Assembly (NCBI RefSeq): GCF_964340395.1
Contig: NC_135564.1
Location: 15,919,457-15,983,456 of the forward strand
Direction: 5' to 3'
DNA: 64,000 nt
DNA from: Glandiceps talaboti
Lineage: Eukaryota > Hemichordata > Enteropneusta > Spengelidae
Shown: piece by piece, positions 28,401 through 36,338 of the stretch
Numbering within the stretch: position 1 is the stretch's first letter
How the letters are laid out: every line of letters starts with the position of its first letter
Notes under the pieces: model-generated
Told to the model about the DNA's origin: nothing
Seen by the model: the letters and a program-made list of their open reading frames with translations, nothing else
The model's database searches: none
Made by a program: the position numbers and the translations under genes

Positions 28401-31100
28401 AATGCATGTTATCATGCCACTAACACAGATTGATGCAATCATGCTACTAATTCATATTAATACATATTGTCTTACATCACACATATAGAGCATTTATTTT
28501 TGAACCGGTATGGACAGCTGAAAAAAAAATGTCATTCATCAATGTACATATCCGCTAACATCATAACACATGTTAGCCAAGTTGAGCTGATATTAGAAAT
28601 TAGTATATACATGTATGTACAGTTATTAGAAATTAGTATATATGACAGAGCTGCTGTCTAATAAATTGACTAGTTTAAATCTTTACACAATATTTGTGAT
28701 TTCCTTGACCAATGTTACTGGCTCTGGTGTGACTTGTCCACCAGCAGAAACCAAGGATAACAGAACAGCCTGTAATGCCGATCGTCAGGTGTGCTGGGGT
28801 GGGGTAAGTATACTATTATCAAGACATACTTAGTAAATTTCTGCCCTCACTTTGACAAATCTTGGGCGCCCTCTTGTGGTATGAAATTAGCACAACTTCA
28901 GTAACAGAATATGACTTATTGACAGTGGGGATATGAATATCGGTAAATGGTTGGGACCATTTTGATTGTTAATCAAATAGTTTAAAGATTAACTTGTATC
29001 TGGGACGTTCCTTTTTTTTTTTTTATTAGGAATGTTCAGGATCCATATGTGATGTGGAAGGTCTGATGATGGAGGAGTGTTTTTGTGAGTCTGGAGAGAA
29101 AACAGATGCAGAGGAATTATGCCATCTTTGTTGTCAAGAGATAGGTAACTACCAACTAGTTCTTAACTGTTACCCCTTGACCTTTGACCTTTGGTTTGTT
29201 CATTGCCGTCATAGTTAAAAGCACAAATGATGACCTTTGACCTAGCATAAGGATATTTTGGTTTGTTTTTCACTGTCATTGATAGCTATTGAGAGTTAAG
29301 GTACTAATGAATGTATCCTAATGTTTGATCTTTGACCATTGACTCATTGAATAATCTCAAGGTTTATGTTATCAACATTAACATCATGGAGTAATTGCAT
29401 TTTGATTGTATGTACCATATCAAACTGTGTTAGCGCCCTCACGTGGTAAGTATTTTCCCCCACATAAAGGAGCTTATGAATTCAATTTTACTTAGGTGGG
29501 TCTAAATTTGGAGGGTCCTTGCTTCCTTTCTGAAATACTCGAAACATACTAGACTTGTGCTAGTATAGTAAACAGGTACTTAAGGTTGGAACTTCAATAA
29601 TATAGTAATTTTCTTTGATACACAACCAAGTTACTTTTGTTCATGTTTATGTTTTCGGCTACGTTTCTACTCAGACACATATGGGTAATTTATTCACCAC
29701 AGCGCCATCTAGTGGTGAACAGTAATCATCGTCAGTTTGTTCTGAGGAAGGCGACAGTCATGTTGCCGAAACGTAGACATGAACAAAAGTAACTTGGTTG
29801 TTTTGCTAGTTTAGATTCATAAGATTTAAATCCTTCAAATCTCAGTTTTTGCTAATGTTCCTCTTTACTGCAGGTAAACCCGATACGTGTCAGAGTAGCT
29901 CAGAAATTGACGGCCTAAAGCAATATTATCCCGAGGGGAGTAATGTGATAACGATGCAGCCTGGTGCACCCTGTGATAATTTCAAAGGTTATTGTGATGT
30001 ATTTGATAAGTGTCGACAAGTTGACGCCGATGGTCCACTGGCAAGGTTGAAGAATGCCATTTTTAACCCTGAAGTTTACCAGAATATTGCAGACTGGGTC
30101 ACTGTAAGTAGTACATAAATTATTGTAGTCGTGTGTCTTTCTGTGCTGGGTTTACTGTATCTGAACAAGCATAAACGTTTTTCCTGAAATAAGTCCCGCT
30201 AACATACTTACTACTCGGGCAATTGAAGTCTCTGTTTAACTAAGACAAGCACAAACTAAAACTATTGTTGTTCGATGTGGTAGATTACACAAACGGGTGA
30301 TAGCAGTGCCAGAATATTGCAGAGTACTATCTAATGTAGTTGTATATATTTTGACACTGAATAAGTAAACTAAGTGCTGGTAACAAACTTTAATACTACA
30401 CTGGCAATATTGAGGTCTCGGTTTACTGAGATAGACATAAACTAGAACTATTGTTGTTGGAAATCGAAATGATATGAAAATTAACCAATGGGAGATTTCA
30501 AAATGGCCGTCATATATTGTGTAAACTGTATGGGAAGTAAAGGACTGTCGATTCCTTGCAAAATATGACAATGAACCCCAAATTTGTTCAAAGGAGCAGG
30601 AACAAGCTTTCATATATGGCAAAGAATGTAACATTTGCATGAAATATTGTCCTTGAGGCACAGTCTACTATAACGTGAATGTGATGGCCATGCAAAGAGA
30701 TGTGTGACAATTGATAAATATTGTCATAGCAACAAATCAAATTGCCCATGACAACCGATCTCTGTGACCTGTGTGAGTGCATATGCAGTAACATGTGAAT
30801 ATCATCTTGTCATCACCACAAAGGAAATGCGACTCGTGTATTTCCTTTACTTGTGTTTGGGTCATTCTGTATATACAGCGTGAATCTCATGTTTGTGTCA
30901 TCTTCCTTGTTTTGCAGAAATACTGGTGGGCTGTTGTATTGATGGGTGTTGGTTTGATCATTTTAATGGGCCTCTTCATCAAAATCTGCAGTGTACACAC
31001 ACCAAGCAGCAACCCCAAACTGCCACCGGCTCGTAATATCTCTCGTACTCTGTCACGTAAACCAAGACAACCACGTGGACGTGGGATGGAGATGAAATAG
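3552..31100 (+). CDS. ADAM10: ADAM10-type disintegrin and metalloprotease (13 visible exons, signal-peptide exon not found)
   Basis: This encodes the membrane-anchored zinc protease that sheds ectodomains of Notch, cadherins and other surface proteins. Exons: 3552-3711, 19042-19163, 21439-21701, 22243-22512, 23001-23184, 23963-24126, 24666-24849, 25667-25820, 26831-26935, 28719-28803, 29030-29144, 29874-30103, 30918-31100. All phases match, giving 739 visible residues against about 748 for the full human protein. Domains in order: prodomain with a cysteine-switch-like Cys in exon 3; furin site RKRR (exon 4); catalytic domain with [10 protein letters not shown] followed by H across an intron, and a Met-turn in FIMYA (exons 6-7); disintegrin domain CGNG...EECDCG (exon 8); cysteine-rich region (exons 9-12); one membrane helix and a short tail [16 protein letters not shown] (exon 13). 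Colinear similarity to vertebrate ADAM10 over the whole length makes orthology close to certain. One intron is AT-AC. Confidence 0.97.
4057..4388. mobile_element. Harbinger-like MITE, copy 1
   Basis: A 332-bp element with termini GGCCTAAAA at the left and TAGGTC at the right, flanked by a TAA target duplication (4054-4056 and 4389-4391). It matches 59235-59555 through blocks such as TTTGGTTCC, CTAGTTTTTCACT, GTAATGGCTGTACATCTG and CACAGAGACCATA. A 3-bp TAA duplication with GGCC termini is typical of PIF/Harbinger Tourist-type elements. It has no coding capacity. Confidence 0.85.
6117..6515. mobile_element. Foldback element with arms of about 200 bp
   Basis: The left arm ACATCAGACCATGGA, then AACCTGTTACAAACAGG, then ACTTGTATTACA, is found reverse-complemented on the right as TGTAATACAAGT, CCTGTTTGTAACAGGTT and TCCATGGTCTGATGT. 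The arms differ by scattered substitutions. No ORF; probably a non-autonomous DNA element. Confidence 0.8.
7538..7568. repeat. (TATG)n microsatellite
   Basis: Short run of ATGT tetranucleotides. Confidence 0.95.
8188..8248. repeat. (TATG)n microsatellite
   Basis: About 14 uninterrupted ATGT units. The open frame across it is a by-product of the repeat, which has no stop in some frames. Confidence 0.95.
8729..8942. repeat. (TATG)n microsatellite, long and interrupted
   Basis: Over 200 bp of ATGT units with a few breaks (TGTG, an AATACAG interruption near 8818, GACTG near 8910). It is open on both strands (YVCM/YIHT-type translations), which explains the long spurious ORFs here. Confidence 0.95.
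9751..9777. repeat. G-tract
   Basis: Nearly pure G run broken by two T bases. Confidence 0.9.
10390..11060. repeat. G-rich diverged tandem units
   Basis: Units starting with a plus-strand G-rich block (GGGGGAGAGGG, GAGGGAGGGGTAAGG, GAGGGGAGGGTGGG, GAGAGGGGGTGAAGG, AGAGGGGGTAAGG) are followed by a conserved AT-rich stretch (CAGGTTATTTTA, TACATGTA, ATACTTGGAA). Spacing is roughly 100-200 bp. An 18-19 base G run lies at 10761-10778. The asymmetry is on one strand throughout. Confidence 0.7.
12885..13050. repeat. Tandem repeat, about 56-bp unit, four copies
   Basis: Four copies of ATTGAAACCTTGGCCTTTAA separated by ATAACA(C)TAATGCAAG-type spacers. The third and fourth units are nearly identical. 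Confidence 0.9.
13739..14016. mobile_element. Short terminal-inverted-repeat element with 5-bp target duplication
   Basis: A 278-bp element with perfect terminal inverted repeats (CAGGGGTGAACAAAT at the left, ATTTGTTCACCCCTG at the right), flanked by AGATT at 13734-13738 and 14017-14021. The interior has further inverted complementarity around GGACCACTGGA/TCCACTGGTCC. No ORF. CAGGGG termini recall hAT elements, but an 8-bp duplication is not seen. Confidence 0.8.
14763..15336. repeat. 47-bp minisatellite
   Basis: Units of CCACCATACACACCC, then RCACCATGTACAC, then ATATCACATGTACAT repeat at 47-bp spacing (for example starts at 14978, 15025 and 15072), with shortened units at both ends. Each unit contains palindromic ACATGT. 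The array is open in several frames, so the Thr/His/Tyr-rich ORFs here are artefacts. Related looser sequence extends back to about 14500. Confidence 0.93.
17521..17885 (+). repeat. Dispersed repeat family C, copy 2
   Basis: Matches the reverse complement of 1648-1965. Shared blocks include ATTTTTCTTCATT, GACCTAAGG, TTTGACTGATATTTC, GTTGTCATGACATAGA and TCCATATTTTTTG. Its left half is itself partly self-complementary (TTCTTCATT near 17540 against AATGAAGAA near 17656). Confidence 0.72.
17966..18215 (+). repeat. Dispersed repeat family C, copy 3 (shortened)
   Basis: Directly follows copy 2 in the same orientation. Shares GTGACCTAAGG, CACTACTTGT, the GAAGAAAAATATTCA block, ATAACTATACCA and TGGCAATTTTGAGC, but lacks the distal end carrying TGCATGGTATAA. 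Confidence 0.65.
19042..19163 (+). CDS. ADAM10: ADAM10 exon: prodomain
   Basis: Completes the split Arg codon and encodes [16 protein letters not shown], then [12 protein letters not shown]. This corresponds to the HFNLRMKRDTSLF region of vertebrate ADAM10. Donor GTAGGA, phase 1. Confidence 0.93.
19427..19752. mobile_element. Foldback element family E, copy 1
   Basis: Arms CTGGTAATAGAGCCTTCAG, then ACAAACTAAAACTA at the left, and complementary TAGTTTGCATCTATCTCA, then ACTCAATTACCAGAG at the right, enclose about 200 bp. Related arms occur at 30195-30460 and around 34741-35508. The copy sits 264 bp downstream of an ADAM10 exon. Confidence 0.7.
20117..20231. repeat. (GT)n microsatellite, interrupted
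   Basis: GT dinucleotides with interspersed AT, GC and TC variants. Confidence 0.95.
20690..20855. repeat. Compound (ATGT)n-(GTT)n microsatellite
   Basis: About 100 bp of ATGT units run into about 60 bp of GTT units. The poly-Leu and poly-Asn ORFs across this block are repeat artefacts. Confidence 0.95.
21439..21701 (+). CDS. ADAM10: ADAM10 exon: prodomain with cysteine switch
   Basis: Acceptor TTCCAG, donor GTAAGT, ends phase 0. Encodes [18 protein letters not shown], then [10 protein letters not shown], then [10 protein letters not shown], then [14 protein letters not shown]. The single Cys in the last block sits where the inhibitory cysteine-switch residue of the ADAM10 prodomain lies. 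Confidence 0.95.
21709..21960 (+). mobile_element. Foldback MITE family A, truncated copy
   Basis: Begins about 7 bp after the exon donor (CTTAAAGTGGACATATGGATGA) and matches the element at 35612-35940 (ATAAAACAATTT, ATCATGGCTTCCTACTTG, AACATTGACAAAGTCTGTGT, GAGTTACAAA). It stops at GACTTCG, so the far arm is missing. Confidence 0.75.
22243..22512 (+). CDS. ADAM10: ADAM10 exon: furin site and start of catalytic domain
   Basis: Acceptor ATTAG, donor GTAGGT, phase 0 at both ends. Encodes the proprotein-convertase site RKRR, then [17 protein letters not shown], the first strand of the metalloprotease domain (vertebrate TSAEKNTCQLYIQTDHL). Confidence 0.96.
22574..22764. repeat. (CACT)n microsatellite
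   Basis: CACT units with a CCCTCGTCAACCCACACCTT-type interruption near 22624, inside an ADAM10 intron. Similar CACTCACTCACACAC words recur to about 22930. The Ser/Leu/Thr/His-rich ORF is an artefact. Confidence 0.95.
23001..23184 (+). CDS. ADAM10: ADAM10 exon: catalytic domain
   Basis: Acceptor TTGACAG, donor GTACGT. Encodes [19 protein letters not shown], then [20 protein letters not shown], almost identical to vertebrate ADAM10. Ends phase 1. Confidence 0.97.
23963..24126 (+). CDS. ADAM10: ADAM10 exon: zinc-binding helix
   Basis: Acceptor TTTTCAG, donor GTAAGT. Encodes GGICEK, then [16 protein letters not shown], then [10 protein letters not shown]. The first two zinc-binding His and the catalytic Glu are here. 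The third zinc His begins the next exon, so the HExxHxxGxxH motif is split between Pro and His. Confidence 0.97.
24666..24849 (+). CDS. ADAM10: ADAM10 exon: third zinc His and Met-turn
   Basis: Acceptor TTACAG; the first codon is the third zinc-binding His (CAT), followed by Asp. Encodes [20 protein letters not shown] with the Met-turn. Donor GTAAAT. The sequence upstream contains repeated CCTTTGACCT words. Confidence 0.96.
25376..25407. repeat. (AAT)n microsatellite
   Basis: About ten AAT units. Confidence 0.95.
25667..25820 (+). CDS. ADAM10: ADAM10 exon: disintegrin domain
   Basis: Acceptor TTTCAG, donor GTAAGT. Encodes [20 protein letters not shown], then NCCTA and CKLKGGATC, the Cys-rich disintegrin fold. 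Ends with AG of a Ser codon. Confidence 0.95.
26831..26935 (+). CDS. ADAM10: ADAM10 exon upstream of the AT-AC intron
   Basis: Acceptor TTTCAG. Encodes [13 protein letters not shown], then [17 protein letters not shown]. There is no usable GT donor at the expected end. The exon must end at TGTGA (26935), just before ATATCCTTT, so that GA plus T from 28719 makes Asp. The spliced product reads SYCDGSGVTCP, which aligns with CNGFTALCP in vertebrate ADAM10. Confidence 0.93.
27144..27946. mobile_element. Large foldback element (about 210-bp inverted arms)
   Basis: Left terminus AAAGCCAGGCGCACACTAGA is complementary to right terminus TCTAGTGTGCGTCTGGCTTT with one mismatch. Complementarity continues for about 210 bp (AATTAGCTGAGCAAAATTTC, the ATGAGGAAT/ATTCCTCAT and GAGAAAGTC/GACTTTCTC blocks). 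The element is flanked by TA on both sides. The interior of about 370 bp has no ORF. Confidence 0.88.
27951..28470. repeat. Palindromic minisatellite, about 50-bp unit
   Basis: Repeated units of CACATTGATACATTGTATCA followed by CACCACTAA-like spacers. The core TGATACATTGTATCA is nearly self-complementary. The array lies between the foldback element and the 3' end of the AT-AC intron. Confidence 0.88.
28719..28803 (+). CDS. ADAM10: ADAM10 exon downstream of the AT-AC intron
   Basis: Starts with T completing the Asp codon, then [20 protein letters not shown], then RQVCWGG. Donor GTAAGT, phase 0. The preceding bases are GTTAC, not AG. Confidence 0.93.
29030..29144 (+). CDS. ADAM10: ADAM10 exon: cysteine-rich region
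   Basis: Acceptor TTATTAG, donor GTAACT. Encodes [12 protein letters not shown], then EECFCES, then ELCHLCCQE, matching QCAGSICEKYGLEECTC and ELCHVCC in vertebrate ADAM10. Confidence 0.95.
29495..29563. repeat. Direct repeat H, copy 1
   Basis: About 66 bp containing TAGGTGGGTCTAAAT, then CTTCCTTTCTGAAATACTCG and AAACATACTAGACTTG recur at 32105-32172 with a few changes. Confidence 0.8.
29634..29803. repeat. Small foldback with hammerhead-like core
   Basis: CAACCAAGTTACTTTTGTTC at the left is complementary to GAACAAAAGTAACTTGGTTG at the right. The right arm carries CTGAGGA, a perfect 7-bp hairpin (GGCGACA, loop GTCA, TGTTGCC) and GAAAC. Confidence 0.75.
29874..30103 (+). CDS. ADAM10: ADAM10 exon: membrane-proximal domain
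   Basis: Acceptor CTGCAG, donor GTAAGT. Encodes [20 protein letters not shown], then [20 protein letters not shown] and IADWVT, the juxtamembrane stalk, close to vertebrate ADAM10. Confidence 0.97.
30195..30460. repeat. Repeat family E, copy 2
   Basis: Two related direct arms (GGGCAATTGAAGTCTCTG, then AACTAAAACTATTGTTGTT; and TGGCAATATTGAGGTCTCGG, then AACTAGAACTATTGTTGTT) plus TGGTAGATTACACAAACGGG, shared with 34741-34850 and with the 19427-19752 foldback. Confidence 0.65.
30918..31100 (+). CDS. ADAM10: ADAM10 last exon: membrane helix, cytoplasmic tail and stop
   Basis: Acceptor TTTGCAG. Encodes [19 protein letters not shown] (membrane helix), [16 protein letters not shown] (near-identical to vertebrate, with an SH3-type proline motif) and a basic tail rich in Arg/Lys/Pro ending at TAG. 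The tail after PKLPP is shorter than in human and lacks its second proline-rich stretch. Confidence 0.96.
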   Translation, partial: KYWWAVVLMGVGLIILMGLFIKICSVHTPSSNPKLPPARNISRTLSRKPRQPRGRGMEMK

Positions 31101-31951
31101 AGCAGAGAACACGTTGTGTAAAGAACGTTGGTAAAGAGGAGTTCACCATGTAATATTGTTGTGAAGGCTGATATAGATATCTGTATTTTTTTGGCTCTAG
31201 TTTGTGTTGTCCGTGCCATATCTGATGAAGTTAGACAAAGTTTGATGTGTTTCTTTCTATTTCAAGGTGTATCTATTTGTAATGATTGTCAATTTTTAAA
31301 CACACCAGAGCGTTCTCCTTTTATTCACACTCTGTTAAAACTCATATATCATAACAATAGGATATGACAAGCCAGTGTTTTTATCAATTTTTTTCAAACA
31401 AAATGTTCATAAACTGATTGTGTGAATCGCCATGACAACAGCGTAAGTGTCTCTGTGTGTAATATATACAATACCACAGTGACTGCACTTTAGTTACGTC
31501 CTTCTTGTAAGGACATTTTGTTTAATGCTCATTTTAAACTCATGATCTCTAGATAGACATTATAACTGTTTTTAGTCAGCCATGTTGATTGTGGTGAAGA
31601 TCGTCTACTGTTGTTGAAAGTACAGAACACATCATGGACTCAACAGACAAAGGACCTGCAGTCAGATGTGTGAGTTTAAACAGACAGGTGAGGTAATGAA
31701 GCTCTATTTGTGGTAATAATGATATACTGCTTGCCAATTTCATGTACATTATATTAAGGGGGTTGTATAGTGCACCACCACAGGGCAAATCCATATATTA
31801 CTTTGTTTTTATATGTGAAAGGGCTTTGATGTTTATTAATTGATCAGTGTATGTACTAGTATTTTGGTGTTAATGTTCCTATTGGTGAGTGCATTTATCT
31901 TTACCAAGTGCAAGTGAATTTTTTCACTGAAAAATTATGATGTGAAATAAA
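31101..31951 (+). other. Probable ADAM10 3' untranslated region
   Basis: Non-coding sequence after the stop. The first AATAAA I see is at 31946-31951, a candidate polyadenylation signal. The true end needs transcript data. Confidence 0.4.
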
Positions 31952-32104
31952 TATTTTCATTCAAAGATGTGGAAAACTTTTTCAAAGAAGAGGCTTTCAA
32001 ATTTCTGGTTTGTATGTAGTTTGAAATGGCACAGGGTTGTTTCTCAGGTGGCAGAGTTCTAGATAGGCCTTATGTAGTGATACTAGGTAGGTAGGTTTGT
32101 AGTT

Positions 32105-32172
32105 ATTAGGTGGGTCTAAATTCGGAGTGTCCTCGCTTCCTTTCTGAAATACTCGAAACATACTAGACTTGC
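32105..32172. repeat. Direct repeat H, copy 2
   Basis: Second copy of the 66-bp block at 29495-29563, in the same orientation. Confidence 0.8.
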
Positions 32173-34740
32173 CAAATAGAAAACACAATGGTTTGATATC
32201 AAGTGTACAAACTTCTCATAATAGCAGTGGTGTATTGTTAAACAGTTGAAATCGCACTGCACTTCAGTGGAGGTCGGCCAATATAGTTAAAGTTAAAATA
32301 GCCGTAAATGCAGTGATTTCACTAATGTTAGAGAACACCAGTCGGTAACAGAAAAAAGGAAATCTGGTAAACCTCTCATAGCTTTCTATACATTATACCA
32401 TCACTTTCAATCATTGAAATTACATATATTTTATTTCCTCACTGCTCTTAAAAACCACAGAACTGGAGTATTGAAGGGGTTGGGGTTGGGGATAATTTTC
32501 ATATAATTACTTATTCTTAGGTCATTATATGTAACCTCGTGCCCCCCCCCCCCCCCCGACAAAAAAAGAAAAGAAAAACCAAACAAACAAACAAATCCAA
32601 TAACTTAACAGCTATTGCAACAGTCAAGGTAATATTTAGGTAAAATACTGTAGAATGGTATGACTTTCCTGGCAGTTTACTCAAAGTACCCCATCATCAT
32701 CATGGATTCAATATATGTAAGACTCATTTTCAAGTTTGTAACTTATTCCCTTCAAAGGATTTCGAGAAGAGGACAAAAATGTAAGCAATATTTTTAGGGA
32801 AATCATTTAGGTGTTATGTTAGTGTTTTGCACTTTACCCTCAAGATCAATCATGTGTTTACATGATATTGTATTTATTGTGAAGTTTGTACACAGTTATC
32901 AACCATTTATACTGTTTTGACAATTCTTCAAGTAACATTGTCTTCAGGTGTCGGTGGGCTGCTTTGTCTGCATGCCAGTGTTAACATTTACTGTCGGCAC
33001 AGAAGTCTAGGAAAACTTACAGAAGTTTTCCAAACATTTTGTGTCTGGCTTTTACTAGAATATTGTGATGAACATATACTGTAAATCTAGATATTTTTGC
33101 TACTAGAAAATTTTGCGATTTTTACAGTCTTCAGCAAGTTCTCAAAGACTAATTTTCGCTAATTACCAGACAGGTACATTGTGTTCACGTACAAGAAAAC
33201 ACTTTAGTCACTACTTATTTTTGCATTTTTGTTCTCTAGCAAAAGTAGCAAAAATAAGTCTTAAGCAAAAATTTCCAGGTTTACAGTACATCGCCCATTC
33301 AAGCCATTGATTTGGTAAGCTTTGAGAACAGTAGACCCGGTATCCAGTACATTATCATGAATCGATGCATGATGGGTATGTTTGCTGTTTTAGCTGTGTA
33401 TCCGGTGTTTTTGTGTCATGTACACTACTGGGTCAGTTGTTCGTAAAGAGACACAGTTCAGATATGTTGGTTTATATGATCATTGTCAATATGTAACTAT
33501 GCTGGTTTTAGTTTGTGTCTGGTATAGCTTGTCAAACTCATCCTATCTGCTGTACTATGTAATTATTTACGATGATGAGTAATGGTATCTCAGAGTAGAT
33601 TGTGAAATTTTGAAATTGTACAGTTCTTTCTCTACATACTCTGTAAGGTCAAGTAACAATTCTGACCACTTTGGTAAATGTCAACACAATGTACACACAG
33701 CACGTACACCATTACAGCATGGGAACACTTTAAAAATATTGTTATTCAAAGAATTGTCAAAATATACTATACATTGTAAAGTAATATTCACTGTATGCAG
33801 GTACTTATAAAAAATAAATAAATCGATGAATACTTTTTTCTAGCATGGTTGTACAGAATCATAGCTTATTTTGATACACAGTGTATTGCACGTTTTTGGA
33901 AGAAATATTTAAATAGAATTCTTACTGTAATCTTATCAGGAAAAAATGAAATAAAAAATTTGTACAAAAAAAAAAGATTTGAGTGTCAACTTACAGTAGT
34001 TATAAATACATTTTTACCTCCTCTGTAAATGATTGGGCAAAATTTTACTGTTTTATGAAAAATTGTTTCTTTAACAAATGGAGTAGTCGTAGTGTAAACA
34101 TTATTAAAAGTATCAATTGAAATATTTTGTCAAATGATACCATTTTGGGATTTATTCATTATGCGTTGTTATGAGACTGAAACTTACATAGTATTCGATT
34201 TCATATTTTTAGCACTATAGGCTTTTTCTCCAATGCTTATCATGTATTAATGTGTACGTGGTATAAACTTTGGTATCCTAAGTATTCAGGACCCCCTAGT
34301 TGGTTGTATGTATACATCTAAAATCATTTCTAGCTCAATTAATGGGATTACAATGAACAGAGCTTCAATGTCACAAGTTAAATGAACACATAATTCTTTA
34401 AAAAGATTTGAGTTGAATACAAATTGTCAACAACAAAAATTACACCAAATTATGTTTATTGACTAATTTTCTTCACAAACTGAATGAATGGGGTTTAAAT
34501 TTGTTATATTGAATAATAGTTTTATTCACAGGATTTGAACTTTCAAGTGGTGTTAGATAAATACATACTCATTTATTTTGTATAATAGATGGTGTTCATC
34601 TTAACATGTTTGTTGCTCAAAAAGAATTCTCTTGAGTGCTTCAAAATATCTGCATGCTTGCAGTATTCACATAGCTATTACTTTGACCTTTTCTATCTAA
34701 CAAAAACAAGTGAGGCTTCATATTAATAGTGTTATATTTC

Positions 34741-35508
34741 AGTTACTACCCTGGCAGTCAAGGTCTTGTTTACTAAGATGGAGAGACACGAAGTAAAACT
34801 ATTTTTGTTCACCACCTGGTAGATTACACCAGTGGGTGATAGTACTGCCTCAGTTGTGCAAATCAAGTCACCCAGTAATCAAGATCGTGTACACATGGAA
34901 GTCCACAAATATGTACACTGCAAGTTACATACATCATCCTGCTGTTAGTACAATTAAACCAAAAATTCAATAACTTATACAACCAAGATCAGGGTTGCAT
35001 AGAAAGTGTAGTCTATGCAACACTATAAATGAAACAGCCTTTAGTTTTTCCGTTTGCAAATGCGGCTCAGTTAGTGCCAGGGTGCCGACTTATTGAGTCT
35101 GTACTATTTTTTTGAGACTGTCATTGCAACATTGTATTACTACAGGTGATACTATTAAACAAATGCTGATATCAAATCTCTACTCATGATCTGTTTACTA
35201 AACACAACAACTTTATGGAGGTTGGGTGACTTATTAGTGAACGCAATGAGAGTGATACACTGTTTAAACTTACTTGTCTCATAATTATTGATACATGTGA
35301 AAACTATTTTCAATGACGGTTCCACTAAAGCAGTATATTGAAAGAGAAAGAATGACTATTGGTTCAATTATAACGATGTTGCGTAGACTACACTTTCCAT
35401 ACAACCAGAATCTTGGTTGTATTGACATGAAACACCAGTAATTGTTGTTTGTGTCTATCTTAGTAAACTGAGACATCAATTGCCAGTGTAATATCAGTTT
35501 TGAGTTAT
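34741..35508. mobile_element. Composite foldback: family E arms around family D core
   Basis: The left end (ACCCTGGCAGTCAAGGTCTT, then GTTTACTAAGATGGA) is complementary to the right end (TATCTTAGTAAACTGAGACA, then TTGCCAGTGTAAT). Inside, GAAAGTGTAGTCTATGCAAC (about 35003) is complementary to GTTGCGTAGACTACACTTTC (about 35379). The core (GTGCCAGGGTGCCGACTTAT, then GGAGGTTGGGTGACTTATTA) is shared with 58960-59230. Confidence 0.78.
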
Positions 35509-35611
35509 TAGATACACTTGCATATCTTATACATAATGTAACTTATTTACTCTAGTTGTTACTGCTGTCGTGATTGTGAGATTAGTACCCAGCTCCCAAA
35601 GTGGCCATGTG

Positions 35612-35940
35612 GATGAGCATTTGGTATTGATTTTGGATTTATAAAACAATTTTATCATAGCTTTCTACTTGAAAAATCAATGTGAAACAACATTGACAAA
35701 GTCTGTGTTTGTAACGTCATACAGTGCAATAAGCTAAAATATATGTGAAAAGTTTGTCACTGTACATACAATAACAAAGATTTTACACATTTAATCTTTT
35801 TGCCATTATTGAGTTACAAACAAGGACTTGGTATATGTTGTTTCACATTGATTTTTCAAGTAGGAAGCCATGATAAAATTGTTTTATAAATCAAAATTCC
35901 AATATAAATACCCAATCCTCATGCATATGGCCACTTAAAG
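35612..35940. mobile_element. Foldback MITE family A, full copy
   Basis: AAGTGGCCATGTGGATGAGC at the left is complementary in large part to ATGCATATGGCCACTT at the right. Inner blocks ATAAAACAATTTTATCATAG / CCATGATAAAATTGTTTTAT and AAATCAATGTGAAACAACA / TGTTTCACATTGATTTTTC also pair. A truncated copy lies at 21709-21960. Confidence 0.85.
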
Positions 35941-36267
35941 TGACAAGAATGCTACATAAAACACAGTTTGTCTCAAAATATAATTTTGTGAGGTTACCAT
36001 GGTTGCATTTACATTGCTGATGTCTGTTCAACACAGATGGGAAGCTTTGACTTAATTCTTTATTTGTAGGTGCGGAGAATAAGAATATATTTTGATTTGA
36101 AAACTTGAAGTTGTTGATTTGGGAACTCATGTCCTGAATTTGTATTACCATATTCATCCTGTAGTGTTATTATTTTGTAAATGAAAGAGTTGAAATCATG
36201 ATAAAATCTGTTTCCAAAAAGTTCAAGTCATTTGTATTTCTGTCTATTTGATCCAGCATTTGTTGAG

Positions 36268-36268
<1 letters not shown>

Positions 36269-36307
<39 letters not shown>

Positions 36308-36338
36308 CTGTGTCTGTGTCTGTGTGCATGTGTGTGCC
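36269..36338. repeat. (GT)n microsatellite
   Basis: Pure GT run followed by GTGTCT variants. Confidence 0.95.

Larger units (their letters stand above)
26936..28718 (+). other. U12-type AT-AC intron in ADAM10
   Basis: The 5' end is ATATCCTTT, the full consensus of AT-AC minor introns. TTCCTTGAC at 28701-28709 matches the U12 branch-site consensus TTCCTTRAC, and the intron ends at AC (28717-28718), ten bases after the branch-point A at 28708. The reading frame and the family alignment both need exactly these junctions; no GT-AG pair near either end gives an ADAM10-like protein. The intron holds a foldback element and a palindromic minisatellite. Confidence 0.93.

Noticed and set aside
29742-29787. 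Calling an active hammerhead ribozyme
   Set aside because: An extra base at stem II and a G at the cleavage position break the catalytic consensus; kept only as a low-interest observation.
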